Shown here: positions 53,064-62,624 of the stretch, in pieces | Layout of the letters: every line of letters begins with the position of its first letter | How positions within the stretch are numbered: the first letter of the stretch is position 1 | Origin: Hydrogenophaga sp. Root209 | Lineage (GTDB): Bacteria; Pseudomonadota; Gammaproteobacteria; Burkholderiales; Burkholderiaceae_C | DNA length: 64,000 bases | NCBI RefSeq assembly: GCF_001428625.1 | Contig: NZ_LMIE01000007.1 | Span: 100 to 64,099, forward strand | Reading direction: 5' to 3' | Program-made: the position numbers and the translations under genes | The notes under the pieces: model-generated | Database searches by the model: none | Told to the model about the DNA's origin: nothing | The model's input: the letters and a program-made list of their open reading frames with translations, nothing else

Positions 53064-53908
53064 GTTGGCTTTTTCCTGCGGGAGCGGGCCGGTGCGGCGC
53101 CGGCCTTGTCGGTGAAAGAAGGGTTCGGCGCGGCGGGCGCGGCCATCACCGCTTGTTCGATCTGGTCCAGACGCTCACGCACCTCGTCGAGCACCTGGCC
53201 GATGTGGCTGCGCGCCGACGACGCCACCACCGGCGAATGCGCGCGGCCGTCGGGCAACAGCGGGCCCAGCACCATGGCGGTGTAACGATCGGCCATGGTT
53301 TCGACGTCGACCGTGCCCCGGCCGAACAGCGTGCCCCACATGCGGTGCTCGATGCCACCGTAGACCATGGAACGCAGCAACTCGACATCGGTGTCGGCAC
53401 TGAGCTCACCGTCCGCGATGGCGTCCTGCACGGTGCGCAGAAGGAAGGCGGTGTAGCGCACGTGCAGGTCGTGCAGCACCGACTGGAAATACTCGGGACC
53501 GGTCCGCACTTCGTGCAACACCAGCCGCGAAAGATTGGGCTCTTCCACATAGACGCGCAGGTGGCGCCAGATCAGGAAGCGCATGCGGCTGCGCACGCCG
53601 TGCAGCCGGGAGAACTTGTCTTCGAGGTCGGCGATCAGCGGCTCGTACATGCCGCGCAGCACCGCATTGAGGAGCTCCCGCTTGGACGGGTAGTAGGTGT
53701 AGACCAGGCCCTCGACCACGCCCACCCTGGACGCGATCTCGCTGACGGAAGAGCGGTCGAAACCTTTCTCCAGGAACACATCGCGCGCGGCTTCCAGGAT
53801 CTCGGCGGCGCGGCGCATGCGCCTGGGTGTCTGCGGGCCGACCGGCTGGGCGTAGTCGGCGGGTGCGGCGCCGGTATCGATGGCGGTGGTGCGGGCTTTG
53901 AGGGTCAT
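53060..53908 (-). CDS. TetR family transcriptional regulator
   Basis: A 282-residue TetR-type repressor, longer than average because of both N- and C-terminal tails. The helix-turn-helix region is RAAEILEAARDVFLEKGF then SSVSEIASRVGVVEGLVYTYYPSKREL (about 33-76). The C-terminal domain binds an acyl-CoA or related ligand in analogous regulators (AtuR, LiuR-like logic). It is translated inside the operon, with 4-base overlaps to the AtuA-like gene and the biotin carboxylase gene, so its level follows operon output. Confidence 0.9.
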   Translation of the reverse strand: MTLKARTTAIDTGAAPADYAQPVGPQTPRRMRRAAEILEAARDVFLEKGFDRSSVSEIASRVGVVEGLVYTYYPSKRELLNAVLRGMYEPLIADLEDKFSRLHGVRSRMRFLIWRHLRVYVEEPNLSRLVLHEVRTGPEYFQSVLHDLHVRYTAFLLRTVQDAIADGELSADTDVELLRSMVYGGIEHRMWGTLFGRGTVDVETMADRYTAMVLGPLLPDGRAHSPVVASSARSHIGQVLDEVRERLDQIEQAVMAAPAAPNPSFTDKAGAAPARSRRKKPT

Positions 53909-55722
53909 GGCAGTGTGTCCAATACAGCAGAGGGGATCTCGACCTCCAGGTCGAGCAACATCTGTGCAAACGCCTTGCCCTGGGGGTCGTAGCGCAAAGA
54001 TGCCACACCGCCGCCGCCCAACGCCCGTTCCATCACGAAATTCAGCGCGAGCAGACCCGGGAGTTCGTAGCGCGTCACGGGGCCCAGGGCCACGTGGGAG
54101 AAATAGTCTGCGACCACTTCGGCGCCCAGCACCCGCAGCAGTTCCGCATAAGCCGCTGGACTGCGCGCGATGATGCCAACGTTGGAGCTGTCACCTTTGT
54201 CGCCGCTGCGTCCGTGGGCCAGGCGCAGCAGGGGCACACGGACCGTGGGGCCGGCCGGTGCCGCGGCGGATGTCCGATGGCTGTCTGGCGCCGATGCCCT
54301 CCCGTTGTCTTGTGCGGCCAGCGGGCGGGGTGTGAAGGCCAGGGGCTGGCCGTCCAGCGACACCCTGGGCGCCACCCGCGCCTGTGCCACCAGAAACGAA
54401 AACAGCCTGACCACCGGCGAGGGGCTGGGTCGGCCTGCGGCAAAACCCGTGATGCCCTGCGCCATGGCCGTGGCCGACGGGGCGATCTCGCGCGCCAGCA
54501 GCTCCAGGGCCTCGCGCTGCGGGTGTTTGGCGGCCAGCTTGAGCACCACCTCGCGGCTGTGCCCGGTGCGTGCGTGGGGTCCGTAGGTGGACTCGGCGCC
54601 CAACACCTCCAGACTGGTCTCGGTGAAGCCGGGCAGACCACGTTCGTCCAGCAGTCGGGTGCAGCGCTGAAGGATGGACTCACCCACCCGGCTGGCCTTG
54701 GCCGCCGCCTGGTGGCCGCCGATCATCAACGTGCCCAACAGGCGCCAGCCATCGTTCCACGTGGCGCTGACCTTGTAGCTGGCCGGCGCCGGTGTGCCGC
54801 GTGCGCCGCTGACCCGCACACGGTCCACGCCCTCCTGCGCCAGGCGCACGTCGCTGAAGTCGCACACCACGTCGGGCAGCAAATAGCGCCGGGGGTCGGC
54901 GATCTCGTAGACGATTTGCTCGCCCACGGTGCCGGGCACGACCAGGCCGCCGGTGCCCGGTGGCTTGGTGATGACAACGCTGCGGCCGTCGGCTGCGCAC
55001 TCGGCGATGGGAAAGCCCATGTTGTCCCAGCCGGGCACGGATTGCCAGTCGGTGAACAGGCCGCCGGTGCACTGGGTGCCACATTCGATGATGTGTCCCG
55101 CGAGGCTGCCGGTGGCCAGTTTGTCCCAGTCGTTCCAGTCCCAGCCGAATTCATGCACCAGCGGACCCAGCGTGACCGCGCTGTCCACGACCCGGCCAGT
55201 GATGACGATCTGTGCGCCCGCGTCCAGCGCCGCGGCAATGGGCTGTGCACCCAGGTAGGCGTTGACGCTGAGGAACCGCGCGGGCATGGGCTCGCCGCTG
55301 AACATCTCGCGGGTGTCCTCGGCCCGCAAGGCCTCCACCTGGTCGGTGAGGTCGTCGCCCTCGACCACGGCGATGTGCATGGTGATGCCCTGCGCCTGCA
55401 ATGCTGTGGCCAGGGCGCTGGCGCAGGCCTGCGGGTTGACGCCACCGGCGTTGGCCACCACGCGAATGCCTTGCGCCTGGATCCGGGGGGCCAGCTGGGC
55501 GATGACTTTCACGAAGTCGGGCGCGTAGCCGGCCTCGGGCGACTTGGCACGGGCGCGTGCCAGCAGCGACATGGTGATTTCGGCCAGGTAGTCGAACACG
55601 AGGTAGTCGATCTGCCCGTGCTGCACCAGCTGGGCAGCGCCCGCTTCGGAGTCGCCCCAGAAGCCGCTGGCGCAGCCGATGCGAAGTGCGCGATCCCGGT
55701 GGGTGCGTGGTGTGGCGGTCAT
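53905..55722 (-). CDS. AtuA-like acyclic terpene utilisation family protein (DUF1446)
   Basis: A 605-residue cytosolic protein. N-terminal DUF1446-type region (about 10-450): LRIGCASGFWGDS, DYLVFDYLAEITMSLLARA, and VVANAGGVNP. A C-terminal AtuA-type segment (about 495-600): RLAHGRSGDKGDSSNVGIIAR. AtuA is required for citronellol/geraniol growth in Pseudomonas, but its activity is not settled. Here it stands between an AtuE-like crotonase and TetR. Similar proteins occur in several acyl-CoA carboxylase clusters, so the terpene link is not proof. Confidence 0.9.
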   Translation of the reverse strand: MTATPRTHRDRALRIGCASGFWGDSEAGAAQLVQHGQIDYLVFDYLAEITMSLLARARAKSPEAGYAPDFVKVIAQLAPRIQAQGIRVVANAGGVNPQACASALATALQAQGITMHIAVVEGDDLTDQVEALRAEDTREMFSGEPMPARFLSVNAYLGAQPIAAALDAGAQIVITGRVVDSAVTLGPLVHEFGWDWNDWDKLATGSLAGHIIECGTQCTGGLFTDWQSVPGWDNMGFPIAECAADGRSVVITKPPGTGGLVVPGTVGEQIVYEIADPRRYLLPDVVCDFSDVRLAQEGVDRVRVSGARGTPAPASYKVSATWNDGWRLLGTLMIGGHQAAAKASRVGESILQRCTRLLDERGLPGFTETSLEVLGAESTYGPHARTGHSREVVLKLAAKHPQREALELLAREIAPSATAMAQGITGFAAGRPSPSPVVRLFSFLVAQARVAPRVSLDGQPLAFTPRPLAAQDNGRASAPDSHRTSAAAPAGPTVRVPLLRLAHGRSGDKGDSSNVGIIARSPAAYAELLRVLGAEVVADYFSHVALGPVTRYELPGLLALNFVMERALGGGGVASLRYDPQGKAFAQMLLDLEVEIPSAVLDTLP

Positions 55723-55731
55723 GTCGCTTGT

Positions 55732-56523
55732 TTAACGGTTGGTCCAGACGGGGGCGCGTTTCTCGGTGAAGGCCCGCATGCCTTCCTTGCAGTCTTCGCT
55801 TTGCGACATCACGGGCAGCACCATCTGCGCCAGGTTGAGCGCGTCGTTGAAGGCCAGCCCGCTCATGGCTGCGAACGCGCGCCGACCCATGCGCAAGGCC
55901 ACCGGCGAATTGGCGGCCAGTTTGATCACCAGCGTATCAATGGCGGCGTCGAGTTCGGCGGCCGGTACCACCTGGCCCAGGATGTCCAGCTCAAGCGCTT
56001 TCTCGGCCGGGAAACGTTCGGCGAGAAAACACATCTCCTGCAGGCGCCGGCGCGGGATCACGCGCATCAGGAGCGGCAGGATCATCATGGGAAAGACGCC
56101 CACACGCGCTTCGGTCGTGCCAAAACGCGCGCTGTCCACACCGATGGCGAAGTCGCAGGCGCAAATCAGGCCCACACCGCCGCCGAAGGCGCTGCCGTTG
56201 ACGCGCGCGATGATGGGCAGATGGCAGCGGTCCATGGCGCGGAACAGTTCGGCAATCGGGTTGTCGAAACGACCCGGTTCCAGTGCGAAGGGAGATCCGT
56301 CGGCGCCCGGCTTGAGCTTGCCACCGGCGCAGAAGGTCTGCTCGCCGGCACCGGTCAGCACGATGGCGCGCACGCCATCCATGGCTTCGGCGGCCAGAAG
56401 AGCGTGGCGCAGTTCGTCCATGACGGCATCGGTCATGGTGTTGTGTTCGGCGGCGCGGTTGATGGTGATGTGGCAGGCCAGGCCGCGGCGCTCCACCAAC
56501 ACTTGCGGGGTCGTTGCGCTCAC
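55732..56523 (-). CDS. Enoyl-CoA hydratase family protein (AtuE-like)
   Basis: A 263-residue crotonase-fold protein beginning with GTG at 56523 (GAAGG precedes it). Motifs: TFCAGGKLKPG, NGSAFGGGVGLICACDFAIG, FGTTEARVGVFPMMILP, matching the isohexenylglutaconyl-CoA hydratase/methylglutaconyl-CoA hydratase group. It is adjacent to the AtuA-like gene, as in atu clusters. It would hydrate the glutaconyl-type CoA ester made by the carboxylase. The reading frame extends upstream into antisense-like sequence that was not taken as coding. Confidence 0.88.
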   Translation of the reverse strand: MSATTPQVLVERRGLACHITINRAAEHNTMTDAVMDELRHALLAAEAMDGVRAIVLTGAGEQTFCAGGKLKPGADGSPFALEPGRFDNPIAELFRAMDRCHLPIIARVNGSAFGGGVGLICACDFAIGVDSARFGTTEARVGVFPMMILPLLMRVIPRRRLQEMCFLAERFPAEKALELDILGQVVPAAELDAAIDTLVIKLAANSPVALRMGRRAFAAMSGLAFNDALNLAQMVLPVMSQSEDCKEGMRAFTEKRAPVWTNR

Positions 56524-56585
56524 TGGAGTACCTTCGCCCTGCGGGCTGCGGTGCGAGCTTGCTTGGGAACGGCCCGGCGCTGTGC

Positions 56586-57518
56586 TCAAGGGTTTTCTCC
56601 TTCGGTGGGTTGAGAAAAGGCCTGCGGTGGCTGGTAGAGCGGGAAGCCGTTGTAGGTGAAGTCCTGTCGGGCAGGCTCCAGCTTCCAGGTGTGGCGTGCG
56701 GTGGGCACGCCGCCGTCCACACGGATGACCGCGCCACTGATGAAGCCGGCTGCGGGCGACAGCAGGTAGGTCACCGCAGACGCCAGTTCGGCCTCGGTGC
56801 CGAAGCGCTGCAGCGGCACCTTGGTGCGCAGTCCGCGCAGCAGTTCCTGGTAGGTGTCGTCGTAGGTGTCGATGCCTGCTGATGCGATCCAGCCCGGCGC
56901 CACGGCATTGACGCGCACACCGGCGCAGCCCCATTCGCAGGCCGCCGTTTCGGTGAAGGTGAGCACGCCACCACGCGCGGCGCCCGAGTGCCCCATGCCT
57001 GGCAGGCCGCCCCAGATGTCGGCCAGCATGTTGACGATGCTGCCGCCGTGCTGCTCCATCCACTGCACATAGCACTCACGCGAGAACAGGAAGGTGCCGT
57101 GCAGGTTGTTGCGCACCACCACGTCCCAGCCCTTGAGACTGATGTCGCGCAGGGCGGCCGGGTACTGGCCGCCCGCGCAGTTGAACAGGCCGTGGATCGC
57201 ACCGTGTGCGGCGAGGATGTCGGTCACCGTTTGCTGCACCGCCGCTTCCTCGCGGATGTCGCAGCTGTGCAGCGAGATGCGTCCGGTGGCCTCGGGGTAG
57301 GCCGCCGTCAGCTCGGCCGCCACAACCTCCAGCTTCTCGCGCTTGCGCCCGACCAGCGCCAAGCCCGCGCCCAGGCTGGCCAGCTCGTGCGCGGCGCAGC
57401 GGCCCAGGCCACTGCCACCGCCGGTGACGACGATGGTCTGGCCTTCGAAGAGACCGGGCCGAAACACCGAGCGGTAGCGCTCGGCGTTGGCCGATGAAGG
57501 TGGTGTTGCTTGCGACAT
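56586..57518 (-). CDS. SDR family oxidoreductase, DECR/AtuG-like
   Basis: A 310-residue SDR with cofactor motif TGGGSGLGR (32-40). The usual Tyr-x3-Lys is replaced: the expected region reads GMGHSGAARGGVLTFT, a pattern shared with peroxisomal 2,4-dienoyl-CoA reductases and AtuG-like proteins in which HxGxA(K/R) occurs. The likely substrate is an unsaturated or 3-oxo CoA ester. It has about 20 extra residues at the N terminus and 25 at the C terminus (KLEPARQDFTYNGFPLY) like that subgroup. Located 14 bases behind the binding-protein gene. Confidence 0.87.
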   Translation of the reverse strand: MSQATPPSSANAERYRSVFRPGLFEGQTIVVTGGGSGLGRCAAHELASLGAGLALVGRKREKLEVVAAELTAAYPEATGRISLHSCDIREEAAVQQTVTDILAAHGAIHGLFNCAGGQYPAALRDISLKGWDVVVRNNLHGTFLFSRECYVQWMEQHGGSIVNMLADIWGGLPGMGHSGAARGGVLTFTETAACEWGCAGVRVNAVAPGWIASAGIDTYDDTYQELLRGLRTKVPLQRFGTEAELASAVTYLLSPAAGFISGAVIRVDGGVPTARHTWKLEPARQDFTYNGFPLYQPPQAFSQPTEGENP

Positions 57519-57532
57519 GGCGGTGGGTGCGA

Positions 57533-58735
57533 TCAGTAGCTGATGAAATCCGTGACGGACTTGACCGTGGCGTTCTTCGGGTCGGTCTGGAACAGCTTGA
57601 TCGGAAGCACCGCCTGTGCCTTGGCGTTGTCGAAGGACACCGGACCGGTGAGGCCACCGGTGTCGAAGTTCTTGAGCTTGTTGAGCTGGTCGACCACGCA
57701 GGTCCGGGTAACCGTGGCGCCGCAGCGGCGGATGCCTTCGGCGAGCACCACGGTGCCGACATAGCCACTGACGGTGTAGCGGTTGAAGTTGGCGTGATCG
57801 TCTGCGCTCAGGTACTGCTTGGCCGTCTCCATCAGCTTCATGCCGGCGGGGTCGTAGTTGGATGCGTAGTAGTCGGGTATCAGGTACTCGAAGCCCGATG
57901 GCGCAGCCAGCTTGACGGCGGCAGGCAACTGACCAGCCCAGAGCGTGCCGATCAGCGGCGTCATCCCCAGGCGGCGGAACTCGCTCATGATGGCGGCGGA
58001 CTCGGTGGTCAGTGTTCCCAGGTAGACGGCCGTGACGCCTTTCTCCCGCAGGTTGAGCACCTCGGCTGAGAAGTCCTTGGCGCCGCGCTTGAACGGGATC
58101 TCGGCCACGCTGGCCACGCCATGCTGTTTCACCGCTTTCTGGTAGCCGGCCAGCAGCGCTTTGCCGAAGTCGTCGTCCTGATAAAGGATGCCGAACTTGC
58201 CGTTCTTCTGACCCATCTTCTCGACCATGTGGTTGATGGGAACGAAGCCGGCCCAGTCGTAGTCGGGGCCGATCATGAAGACCGTGGGTCGGCGCGGATT
58301 GACCACCGCCGGGTTGGGGGCCATGTGCACGATGGTGGGAATCTTGGCTTCTTCAATGGTGGGCAACATGGCCACCATGTGCGAGCTGCCGGTGGTGCCG
58401 GTCAACGCGAACACCTTGTCGGAGTCGATCAGCTTCTTCACTGCCGAGACCGAGCGCGCCGGCACGTAGCCGTCGTCCTCGTAGATGGCGCGCAGTTTGC
58501 GGCCGTTGATGCCGCCCTTGGCATTGATCTCGGCGATGGCCAGCTTGGAGCCGGCGGCACCGGCCTTGCCGATCAGGGAGGCCGGACCGGACATCGGCTG
58601 TACTTCGCCGAGCAGGATTTCAGTGGCGGTCACGCCCACGTCCTGGGCGCCGGCCACGCCGGCACCGATGGCCAGGCCCAGCATCGAACAACGGCTCAGG
58701 CGCCGCGTCCACCTCAGAATCGAATCACCTTGCAT
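57533..58735 (-). CDS. HAAT-type ABC transporter substrate-binding protein
   Basis: A 400-residue type 1 periplasmic binding protein with signal peptide (cleavage near residue 30, VAGAQ), then GVTATEILLGEVQPMSGPAS. It belongs to the HAAT family, whose members besides amino acids also bind aromatic and aliphatic acids. It follows the permease genes and precedes the SDR gene, so it is expressed with acyl-CoA enzymes and likely binds the pathway's acid substrate. Confidence 0.92.
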   Translation of the reverse strand: MQGDSILRWTRRLSRCSMLGLAIGAGVAGAQDVGVTATEILLGEVQPMSGPASLIGKAGAAGSKLAIAEINAKGGINGRKLRAIYEDDGYVPARSVSAVKKLIDSDKVFALTGTTGSSHMVAMLPTIEEAKIPTIVHMAPNPAVVNPRRPTVFMIGPDYDWAGFVPINHMVEKMGQKNGKFGILYQDDDFGKALLAGYQKAVKQHGVASVAEIPFKRGAKDFSAEVLNLREKGVTAVYLGTLTTESAAIMSEFRRLGMTPLIGTLWAGQLPAAVKLAAPSGFEYLIPDYYASNYDPAGMKLMETAKQYLSADDHANFNRYTVSGYVGTVVLAEGIRRCGATVTRTCVVDQLNKLKNFDTGGLTGPVSFDNAKAQAVLPIKLFQTDPKNATVKSVTDFISY

Positions 58736-58810
58736 TTCTGTCTCCTCTTGTGAATCGGCCGGGCCGGGGAATTCCGGCTTCGTGCCACGCTGCCAATGTC
58801 CCCGTCCCGA

Positions 58811-59857
58811 TCATTGGGACAGGGGCCAATGCACCCAGAAGCGCTTGACCTTGCGCCAGATACCCGCCAGACCCTCGGGCTCGAGCCGCAGGAAGAGCAG
58901 GATCACCACGCCATACATCAATCCCTTGATTTCGTAGATGCGATCGGACATCAGGGTGGTGAAGCGGTCGCCTGCGAGCGAGAAGCCGAAGTTCAGGAGT
59001 TCGGGCAGCAACAAGATCAGCGCCGTGCCGAGCAAGGCACCGTGCACCCGGCCCATGCCGCCGACGATGATCATGGCCAGGGCCTCGATGCTGATCAGGA
59101 TGCTGAAGGTGTCCACGTTGATGTAGCGCGTCTGCAGGGCCACCAGTGCGCCGGCCACACCGGTGTAGAAGGCGCTGACCATGAAGGCCAGCAGCTTGTA
59201 GTGCATCAGGTTGATGCCCATGGCCCGCGCAGCGATGTCGTGGTCCCGCACCGCCAGCCAGGCCCGGCCGATGCGCGAGCGCATGAGGTTGAGCGTGAGC
59301 AGCACGAACAGCACCAGCATGGCCAGCGCCACATAAAAGAAAGGCTGGTCGCTTTTGACTTCATATCCCACGAGCACCAGTGGATTCACCGCCATGCCTT
59401 CCGAGCCCCGCGTGATGTCTTCCGCAAACAGCACCAGGTGGCGCACGATGAAGGTGAAGGCCAAGGTGGTGATGGCGAGGTACAGGCCCTTGAGGCGCAG
59501 CGAGGGAACACCGACGACCAGGCTGGCAATGGCCGCCACCGCACCGGAGGCGAAGATGGCCAGCCAGGCCGGGAAGTGGTAGTCGGTGGTCAGGACAGCC
59601 TGCGCGTAGGCACCGATCAGCAGAAAGCCCGCATGACCCAGCGAGATCTGTCCGGTCACGCCGGTCAGCAGGTTCAGACCCAGCACGCCGATGGCCATGA
59701 CAAAGATGACCGACAGGATGCCCAGGCCGTGCGAACCGAGCACCAGCGGTGCGCACGCCATCAGCAGCAAGCCGGCGATCGCCCACAGCCAGGTGCTGCG
59801 GTGGGGTGTGAGTGCAACGAGATCGGCGTAAGACGTTTTGTAGGTTCGGGTACGCAT
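58811..59857 (-). CDS. HAAT-type ABC transporter permease (LivM-like)
   Basis: A 348-residue membrane permease with the LivM hallmark LGLNLLTGVTGQISLGHAGFLLIG and LRLKGLYLAITTLAFTFIV; about ten membrane segments. ATG 59857 was chosen; it overlaps the LivH-like stop by a single base. The region upstream in the same frame lies antisense-like within livH and is not coding. Confidence 0.92.
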   Translation of the reverse strand: MRTRTYKTSYADLVALTPHRSTWLWAIAGLLLMACAPLVLGSHGLGILSVIFVMAIGVLGLNLLTGVTGQISLGHAGFLLIGAYAQAVLTTDYHFPAWLAIFASGAVAAIASLVVGVPSLRLKGLYLAITTLAFTFIVRHLVLFAEDITRGSEGMAVNPLVLVGYEVKSDQPFFYVALAMLVLFVLLTLNLMRSRIGRAWLAVRDHDIAARAMGINLMHYKLLAFMVSAFYTGVAGALVALQTRYINVDTFSILISIEALAMIIVGGMGRVHGALLGTALILLLPELLNFGFSLAGDRFTTLMSDRIYEIKGLMYGVVILLFLRLEPEGLAGIWRKVKRFWVHWPLSQ

Positions 59858-60729
59858 CAGACACGCTCGATTTCTCGTTGGCCAAAGAGGCCGTAGGGTT
59901 TCACCATCAGCACAACAATGATCAAGACGAAGCCTGCGATTTCCTTGAGGCCGCGCCCCAGGTAGCCACCGGCCATGTTCTCCACCACGCCGATCACCAG
60001 GCCGCCGAAGGCACCGCCCACCACCGAATCCAGGCCACCCAGAATGGTGGCCGGGAAGCCGCGCAAACCCATCTGGGAAATCTCGGGCTCCAGCGCGAAC
60101 ATGAGGCAGAACGACAGGCCCGCCACCGCCGCGAACAGCGAGGACAGCGCCCAGGCGATGCCGCTGATGCGCTTGACATTGATGCCCATGAGCAGGGCCG
60201 TGGTCTCGTTGTTGGAGGTAGCGCGCATCGCGATACCGACGCGCGAGTGGCGGAAGAAGGCCCACATCAGCAGGCACAACAGCGCCAGCATCACCAGAGA
60301 AAAGATCTGCCCGGGGTACAGCGCCAGTTCGCCCAGTCGGATCACTTCGTCGCCCAGCGGCCGCGGATAAGGTTTGGGCTCCACACCCCAGATCAGGATC
60401 ACGGTCGACCGGATCACGACCGCCACACCGATGGTGACCATCACGCGAGAGAACATCGGTTCGCCCAGCATCGGCCGGATGAACACGCGCTCGATCAGCA
60501 GGCCCAGCAACATGGCCGTGGGCAGGGTGGTGGCCAGCAGGCCGAAAAATCCCATGCCCGGGATCTGGGCGAGGTTGAAGCTGATGTAGGCGGTCAGCAT
60601 CATCACCTCGCCCACGGCGAAGTTCACCATGCCGGTGGCGCGGTAAACCATGGCGAAGCCCATGGCGATCAGGCCATAGAGAGAGCCGATGACCAGTCCC
60701 GACATCAGGAGGTTGAGGAAGTAGTTCAT
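59857..60729 (-). CDS. HAAT-type ABC transporter permease (LivH-like)
   Basis: A 290-residue membrane protein with the LivH features GSLYGLIAMGFAMVYRATGMVNFAVGE near residue 16 and ATILGGLDSVVGGAFGGLVIG towards the end. It forms the channel with the LivM-like protein. It overlaps the long-chain ligase gene upstream in ATGA. Confidence 0.93.
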   Translation of the reverse strand: MNYFLNLLMSGLVIGSLYGLIAMGFAMVYRATGMVNFAVGEVMMLTAYISFNLAQIPGMGFFGLLATTLPTAMLLGLLIERVFIRPMLGEPMFSRVMVTIGVAVVIRSTVILIWGVEPKPYPRPLGDEVIRLGELALYPGQIFSLVMLALLCLLMWAFFRHSRVGIAMRATSNNETTALLMGINVKRISGIAWALSSLFAAVAGLSFCLMFALEPEISQMGLRGFPATILGGLDSVVGGAFGGLVIGVVENMAGGYLGRGLKEIAGFVLIIVVLMVKPYGLFGQREIERV

Positions 60730-62624
60730 GGGCGAGCCTCCGTGCCGTAGATCTGGGCGATTTCAGCGGCGAACTTTTTCTCGATCACATTGCGGCGCAC
60801 CTTCATGGTGGCGGTGAGCTCGCCGTCGTCGTGGTCGAGCTGCTTGCGCAAGATGACGAACTTGCGGATGTTCTCGACCCGCGAAAAACGTTCGTTGACG
60901 CGCTTCACGTCGGCGTCGACCAGTTCGCGCACAGGGTCCAGCGCTGCCAGCGACTCGTAGGTGGTGTACGCCATGCCACGCTCCTGCGCCCACTTGCCCA
61001 CCGTGTCCAGGTCGATCTGGATCAGCGCGGCCAGGAAATGACGCCCGTCGCCCAGCAGCACGGCTTCGCTGATGTAGACGCTGTCCTTGAGGGCGTTTTC
61101 TATCAGTGAGGGGGTGATGTTCTTGCCACCGCTGGTGATGAGGATGGCCTTCTTGCGATCCAGAATCTGCACCTCGTTGTTCTCGGGATCGATCTCGACG
61201 ATGTCGCCGGTGTGCAGCCAGCCGCCTTCCAGCGTCTTGGCGCTGGCGGCCTCGTCGTACAGGTAGCCGTTGAACACCACCGGGCCGCGCACCAGCAGTT
61301 CACCGTCGTCGCCCAGGCGCTGCTCCACCACACGCGGCAGCGGCGGTCCGCACCAGCCCAGGCGGGCGTGGCCACGGCATTGCGCGTGGGTGACGCCGCT
61401 GCTCTCGGTCATGCCGTAGATCTGATAGATGGGGACACCCATGGCACGGAAAAAGAGGATCACCGCCGGTGAGATGGCGGCGCCTCCGGTCATCGCCATC
61501 CAGGTGCGGTCAAGACCCACCGAAGCCAGCAGGTTGCTGAACACCAGCCAGCGCAGCAGGCGAGCGGTGGCGGCATCGCGCCAGTTGACGGGACGGTCCC
61601 CGTTGGCAATCGTGCGCTCCGCGATGGGCAGCGCCATGGCCATGGCGCGCTCGAACACGTGGCGCACCCAGGGGCGGGCTTCGCGCGAGGCGATCACGAT
61701 CTGCTGCTGCAGCTTCTCCCAGATGCGCGGCACACCAAAGAAGAAGCCCGGGCCGACCTCGCGCAGGTTTTGTGTCACCGCGTCGATGGATTCCGCGAAA
61801 TACACCACCGAGCCGTACACCAGTTGCGCCACCGGCGACATCAGGCGTTCGGCCACGTGGCACAGGGGCAGGTAGCACACCACCTCCAGCGGCCGACCAG
61901 CATAGCCCTGCACCTGGCCCACCAGGGCGGCGTTGTGGATGATGCCCCGGTGCGCGATGCGCGCCCCCTTGGGCATGCCGGTGGTGCCCGATGTGTAGAC
62001 GATGAGCGCGTCCTGCTCGGGCTTCACGGCACTGATCTGTTGATCCAGGGCATCGCGCTGCGCTGGGTCGGCGGCCAGTTGTCGACCCTCGGCCAGCGCG
62101 ACCTCGAAGGGCCGCAGGCAGGCTTCGTCGTAGTGCCGCATGCCCTTGGTGTCCACGGTCAGCACGTGTTTGAGGTCGGGCAGGCCGTCGCCGTTGCGCA
62201 TGGCGTCCAGGACCTTGTCGGTCTGCTCCTGGTCGCCGCAGACGGCGAACCCGGCGCGGCAGTGACGCACGATGTATTGCAGCTCGGGCCAGGGGTTGGT
62301 CGGGTAGATGCCCACCGTCACGCCACCCAGCGATTGCGCCGCCAGGTCGGCGTAAAACCATTCGGGTGAACCATCGGAGGCGATCACCAGCTTGTCGCCC
62401 ACGCCGAAGCCCTGAGCACGCAGGTAGAGGGCGAACGCCTGCACCTTCTCGAAGTACTCAGCCCAGGTGATGCCTTGCCAGATGCCACGCACTTTCTCAC
62501 GCAGGGCGATGCGATCGGGCGTCTGGCGCGCGCGGTGGCGCAGCAGGCCAGGCAGGGTGGCTTGCCCTGCCAGCACCCCCGGGGGCAGTTCGCGGTCGGC
62601 GATGGCCGAGTCGGGGCGGCTCAT
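60726..62624 (-). CDS. Long-chain-type acyl-CoA synthetase (AMP-binding)
   Basis: A 632-residue adenylate-forming ligase of the FadD15/long-chain type. Phosphate loop YTSGTTGMPKGARI (about 216-229), then GMTESSGVTHAQ, WLHTGDIVEIDPENN, LDRKKAILITSGGKNITPSLIE. It is inserted between LivG- and LivH-like genes of the transporter, a common layout in Burkholderiales where import and CoA activation are coupled. The motif set is complete. It is the first of two ligases in this operon. Confidence 0.93.
   Translation of the reverse strand: MSRPDSAIADRELPPGVLAGQATLPGLLRHRARQTPDRIALREKVRGIWQGITWAEYFEKVQAFALYLRAQGFGVGDKLVIASDGSPEWFYADLAAQSLGGVTVGIYPTNPWPELQYIVRHCRAGFAVCGDQEQTDKVLDAMRNGDGLPDLKHVLTVDTKGMRHYDEACLRPFEVALAEGRQLAADPAQRDALDQQISAVKPEQDALIVYTSGTTGMPKGARIAHRGIIHNAALVGQVQGYAGRPLEVVCYLPLCHVAERLMSPVAQLVYGSVVYFAESIDAVTQNLREVGPGFFFGVPRIWEKLQQQIVIASREARPWVRHVFERAMAMALPIAERTIANGDRPVNWRDAATARLLRWLVFSNLLASVGLDRTWMAMTGGAAISPAVILFFRAMGVPIYQIYGMTESSGVTHAQCRGHARLGWCGPPLPRVVEQRLGDDGELLVRGPVVFNGYLYDEAASAKTLEGGWLHTGDIVEIDPENNEVQILDRKKAILITSGGKNITPSLIENALKDSVYISEAVLLGDGRHFLAALIQIDLDTVGKWAQERGMAYTTYESLAALDPVRELVDADVKRVNERFSRVENIRKFVILRKQLDHDDGELTATMKVRRNVIEKKFAAEIAQIYGTEARP

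Noticed and set aside
54094-56613. 839-codon plus-strand frame opposite the AtuA-like and crotonase genes
   Set aside because: The same antisense effect; the minus-strand proteins have full family motifs.
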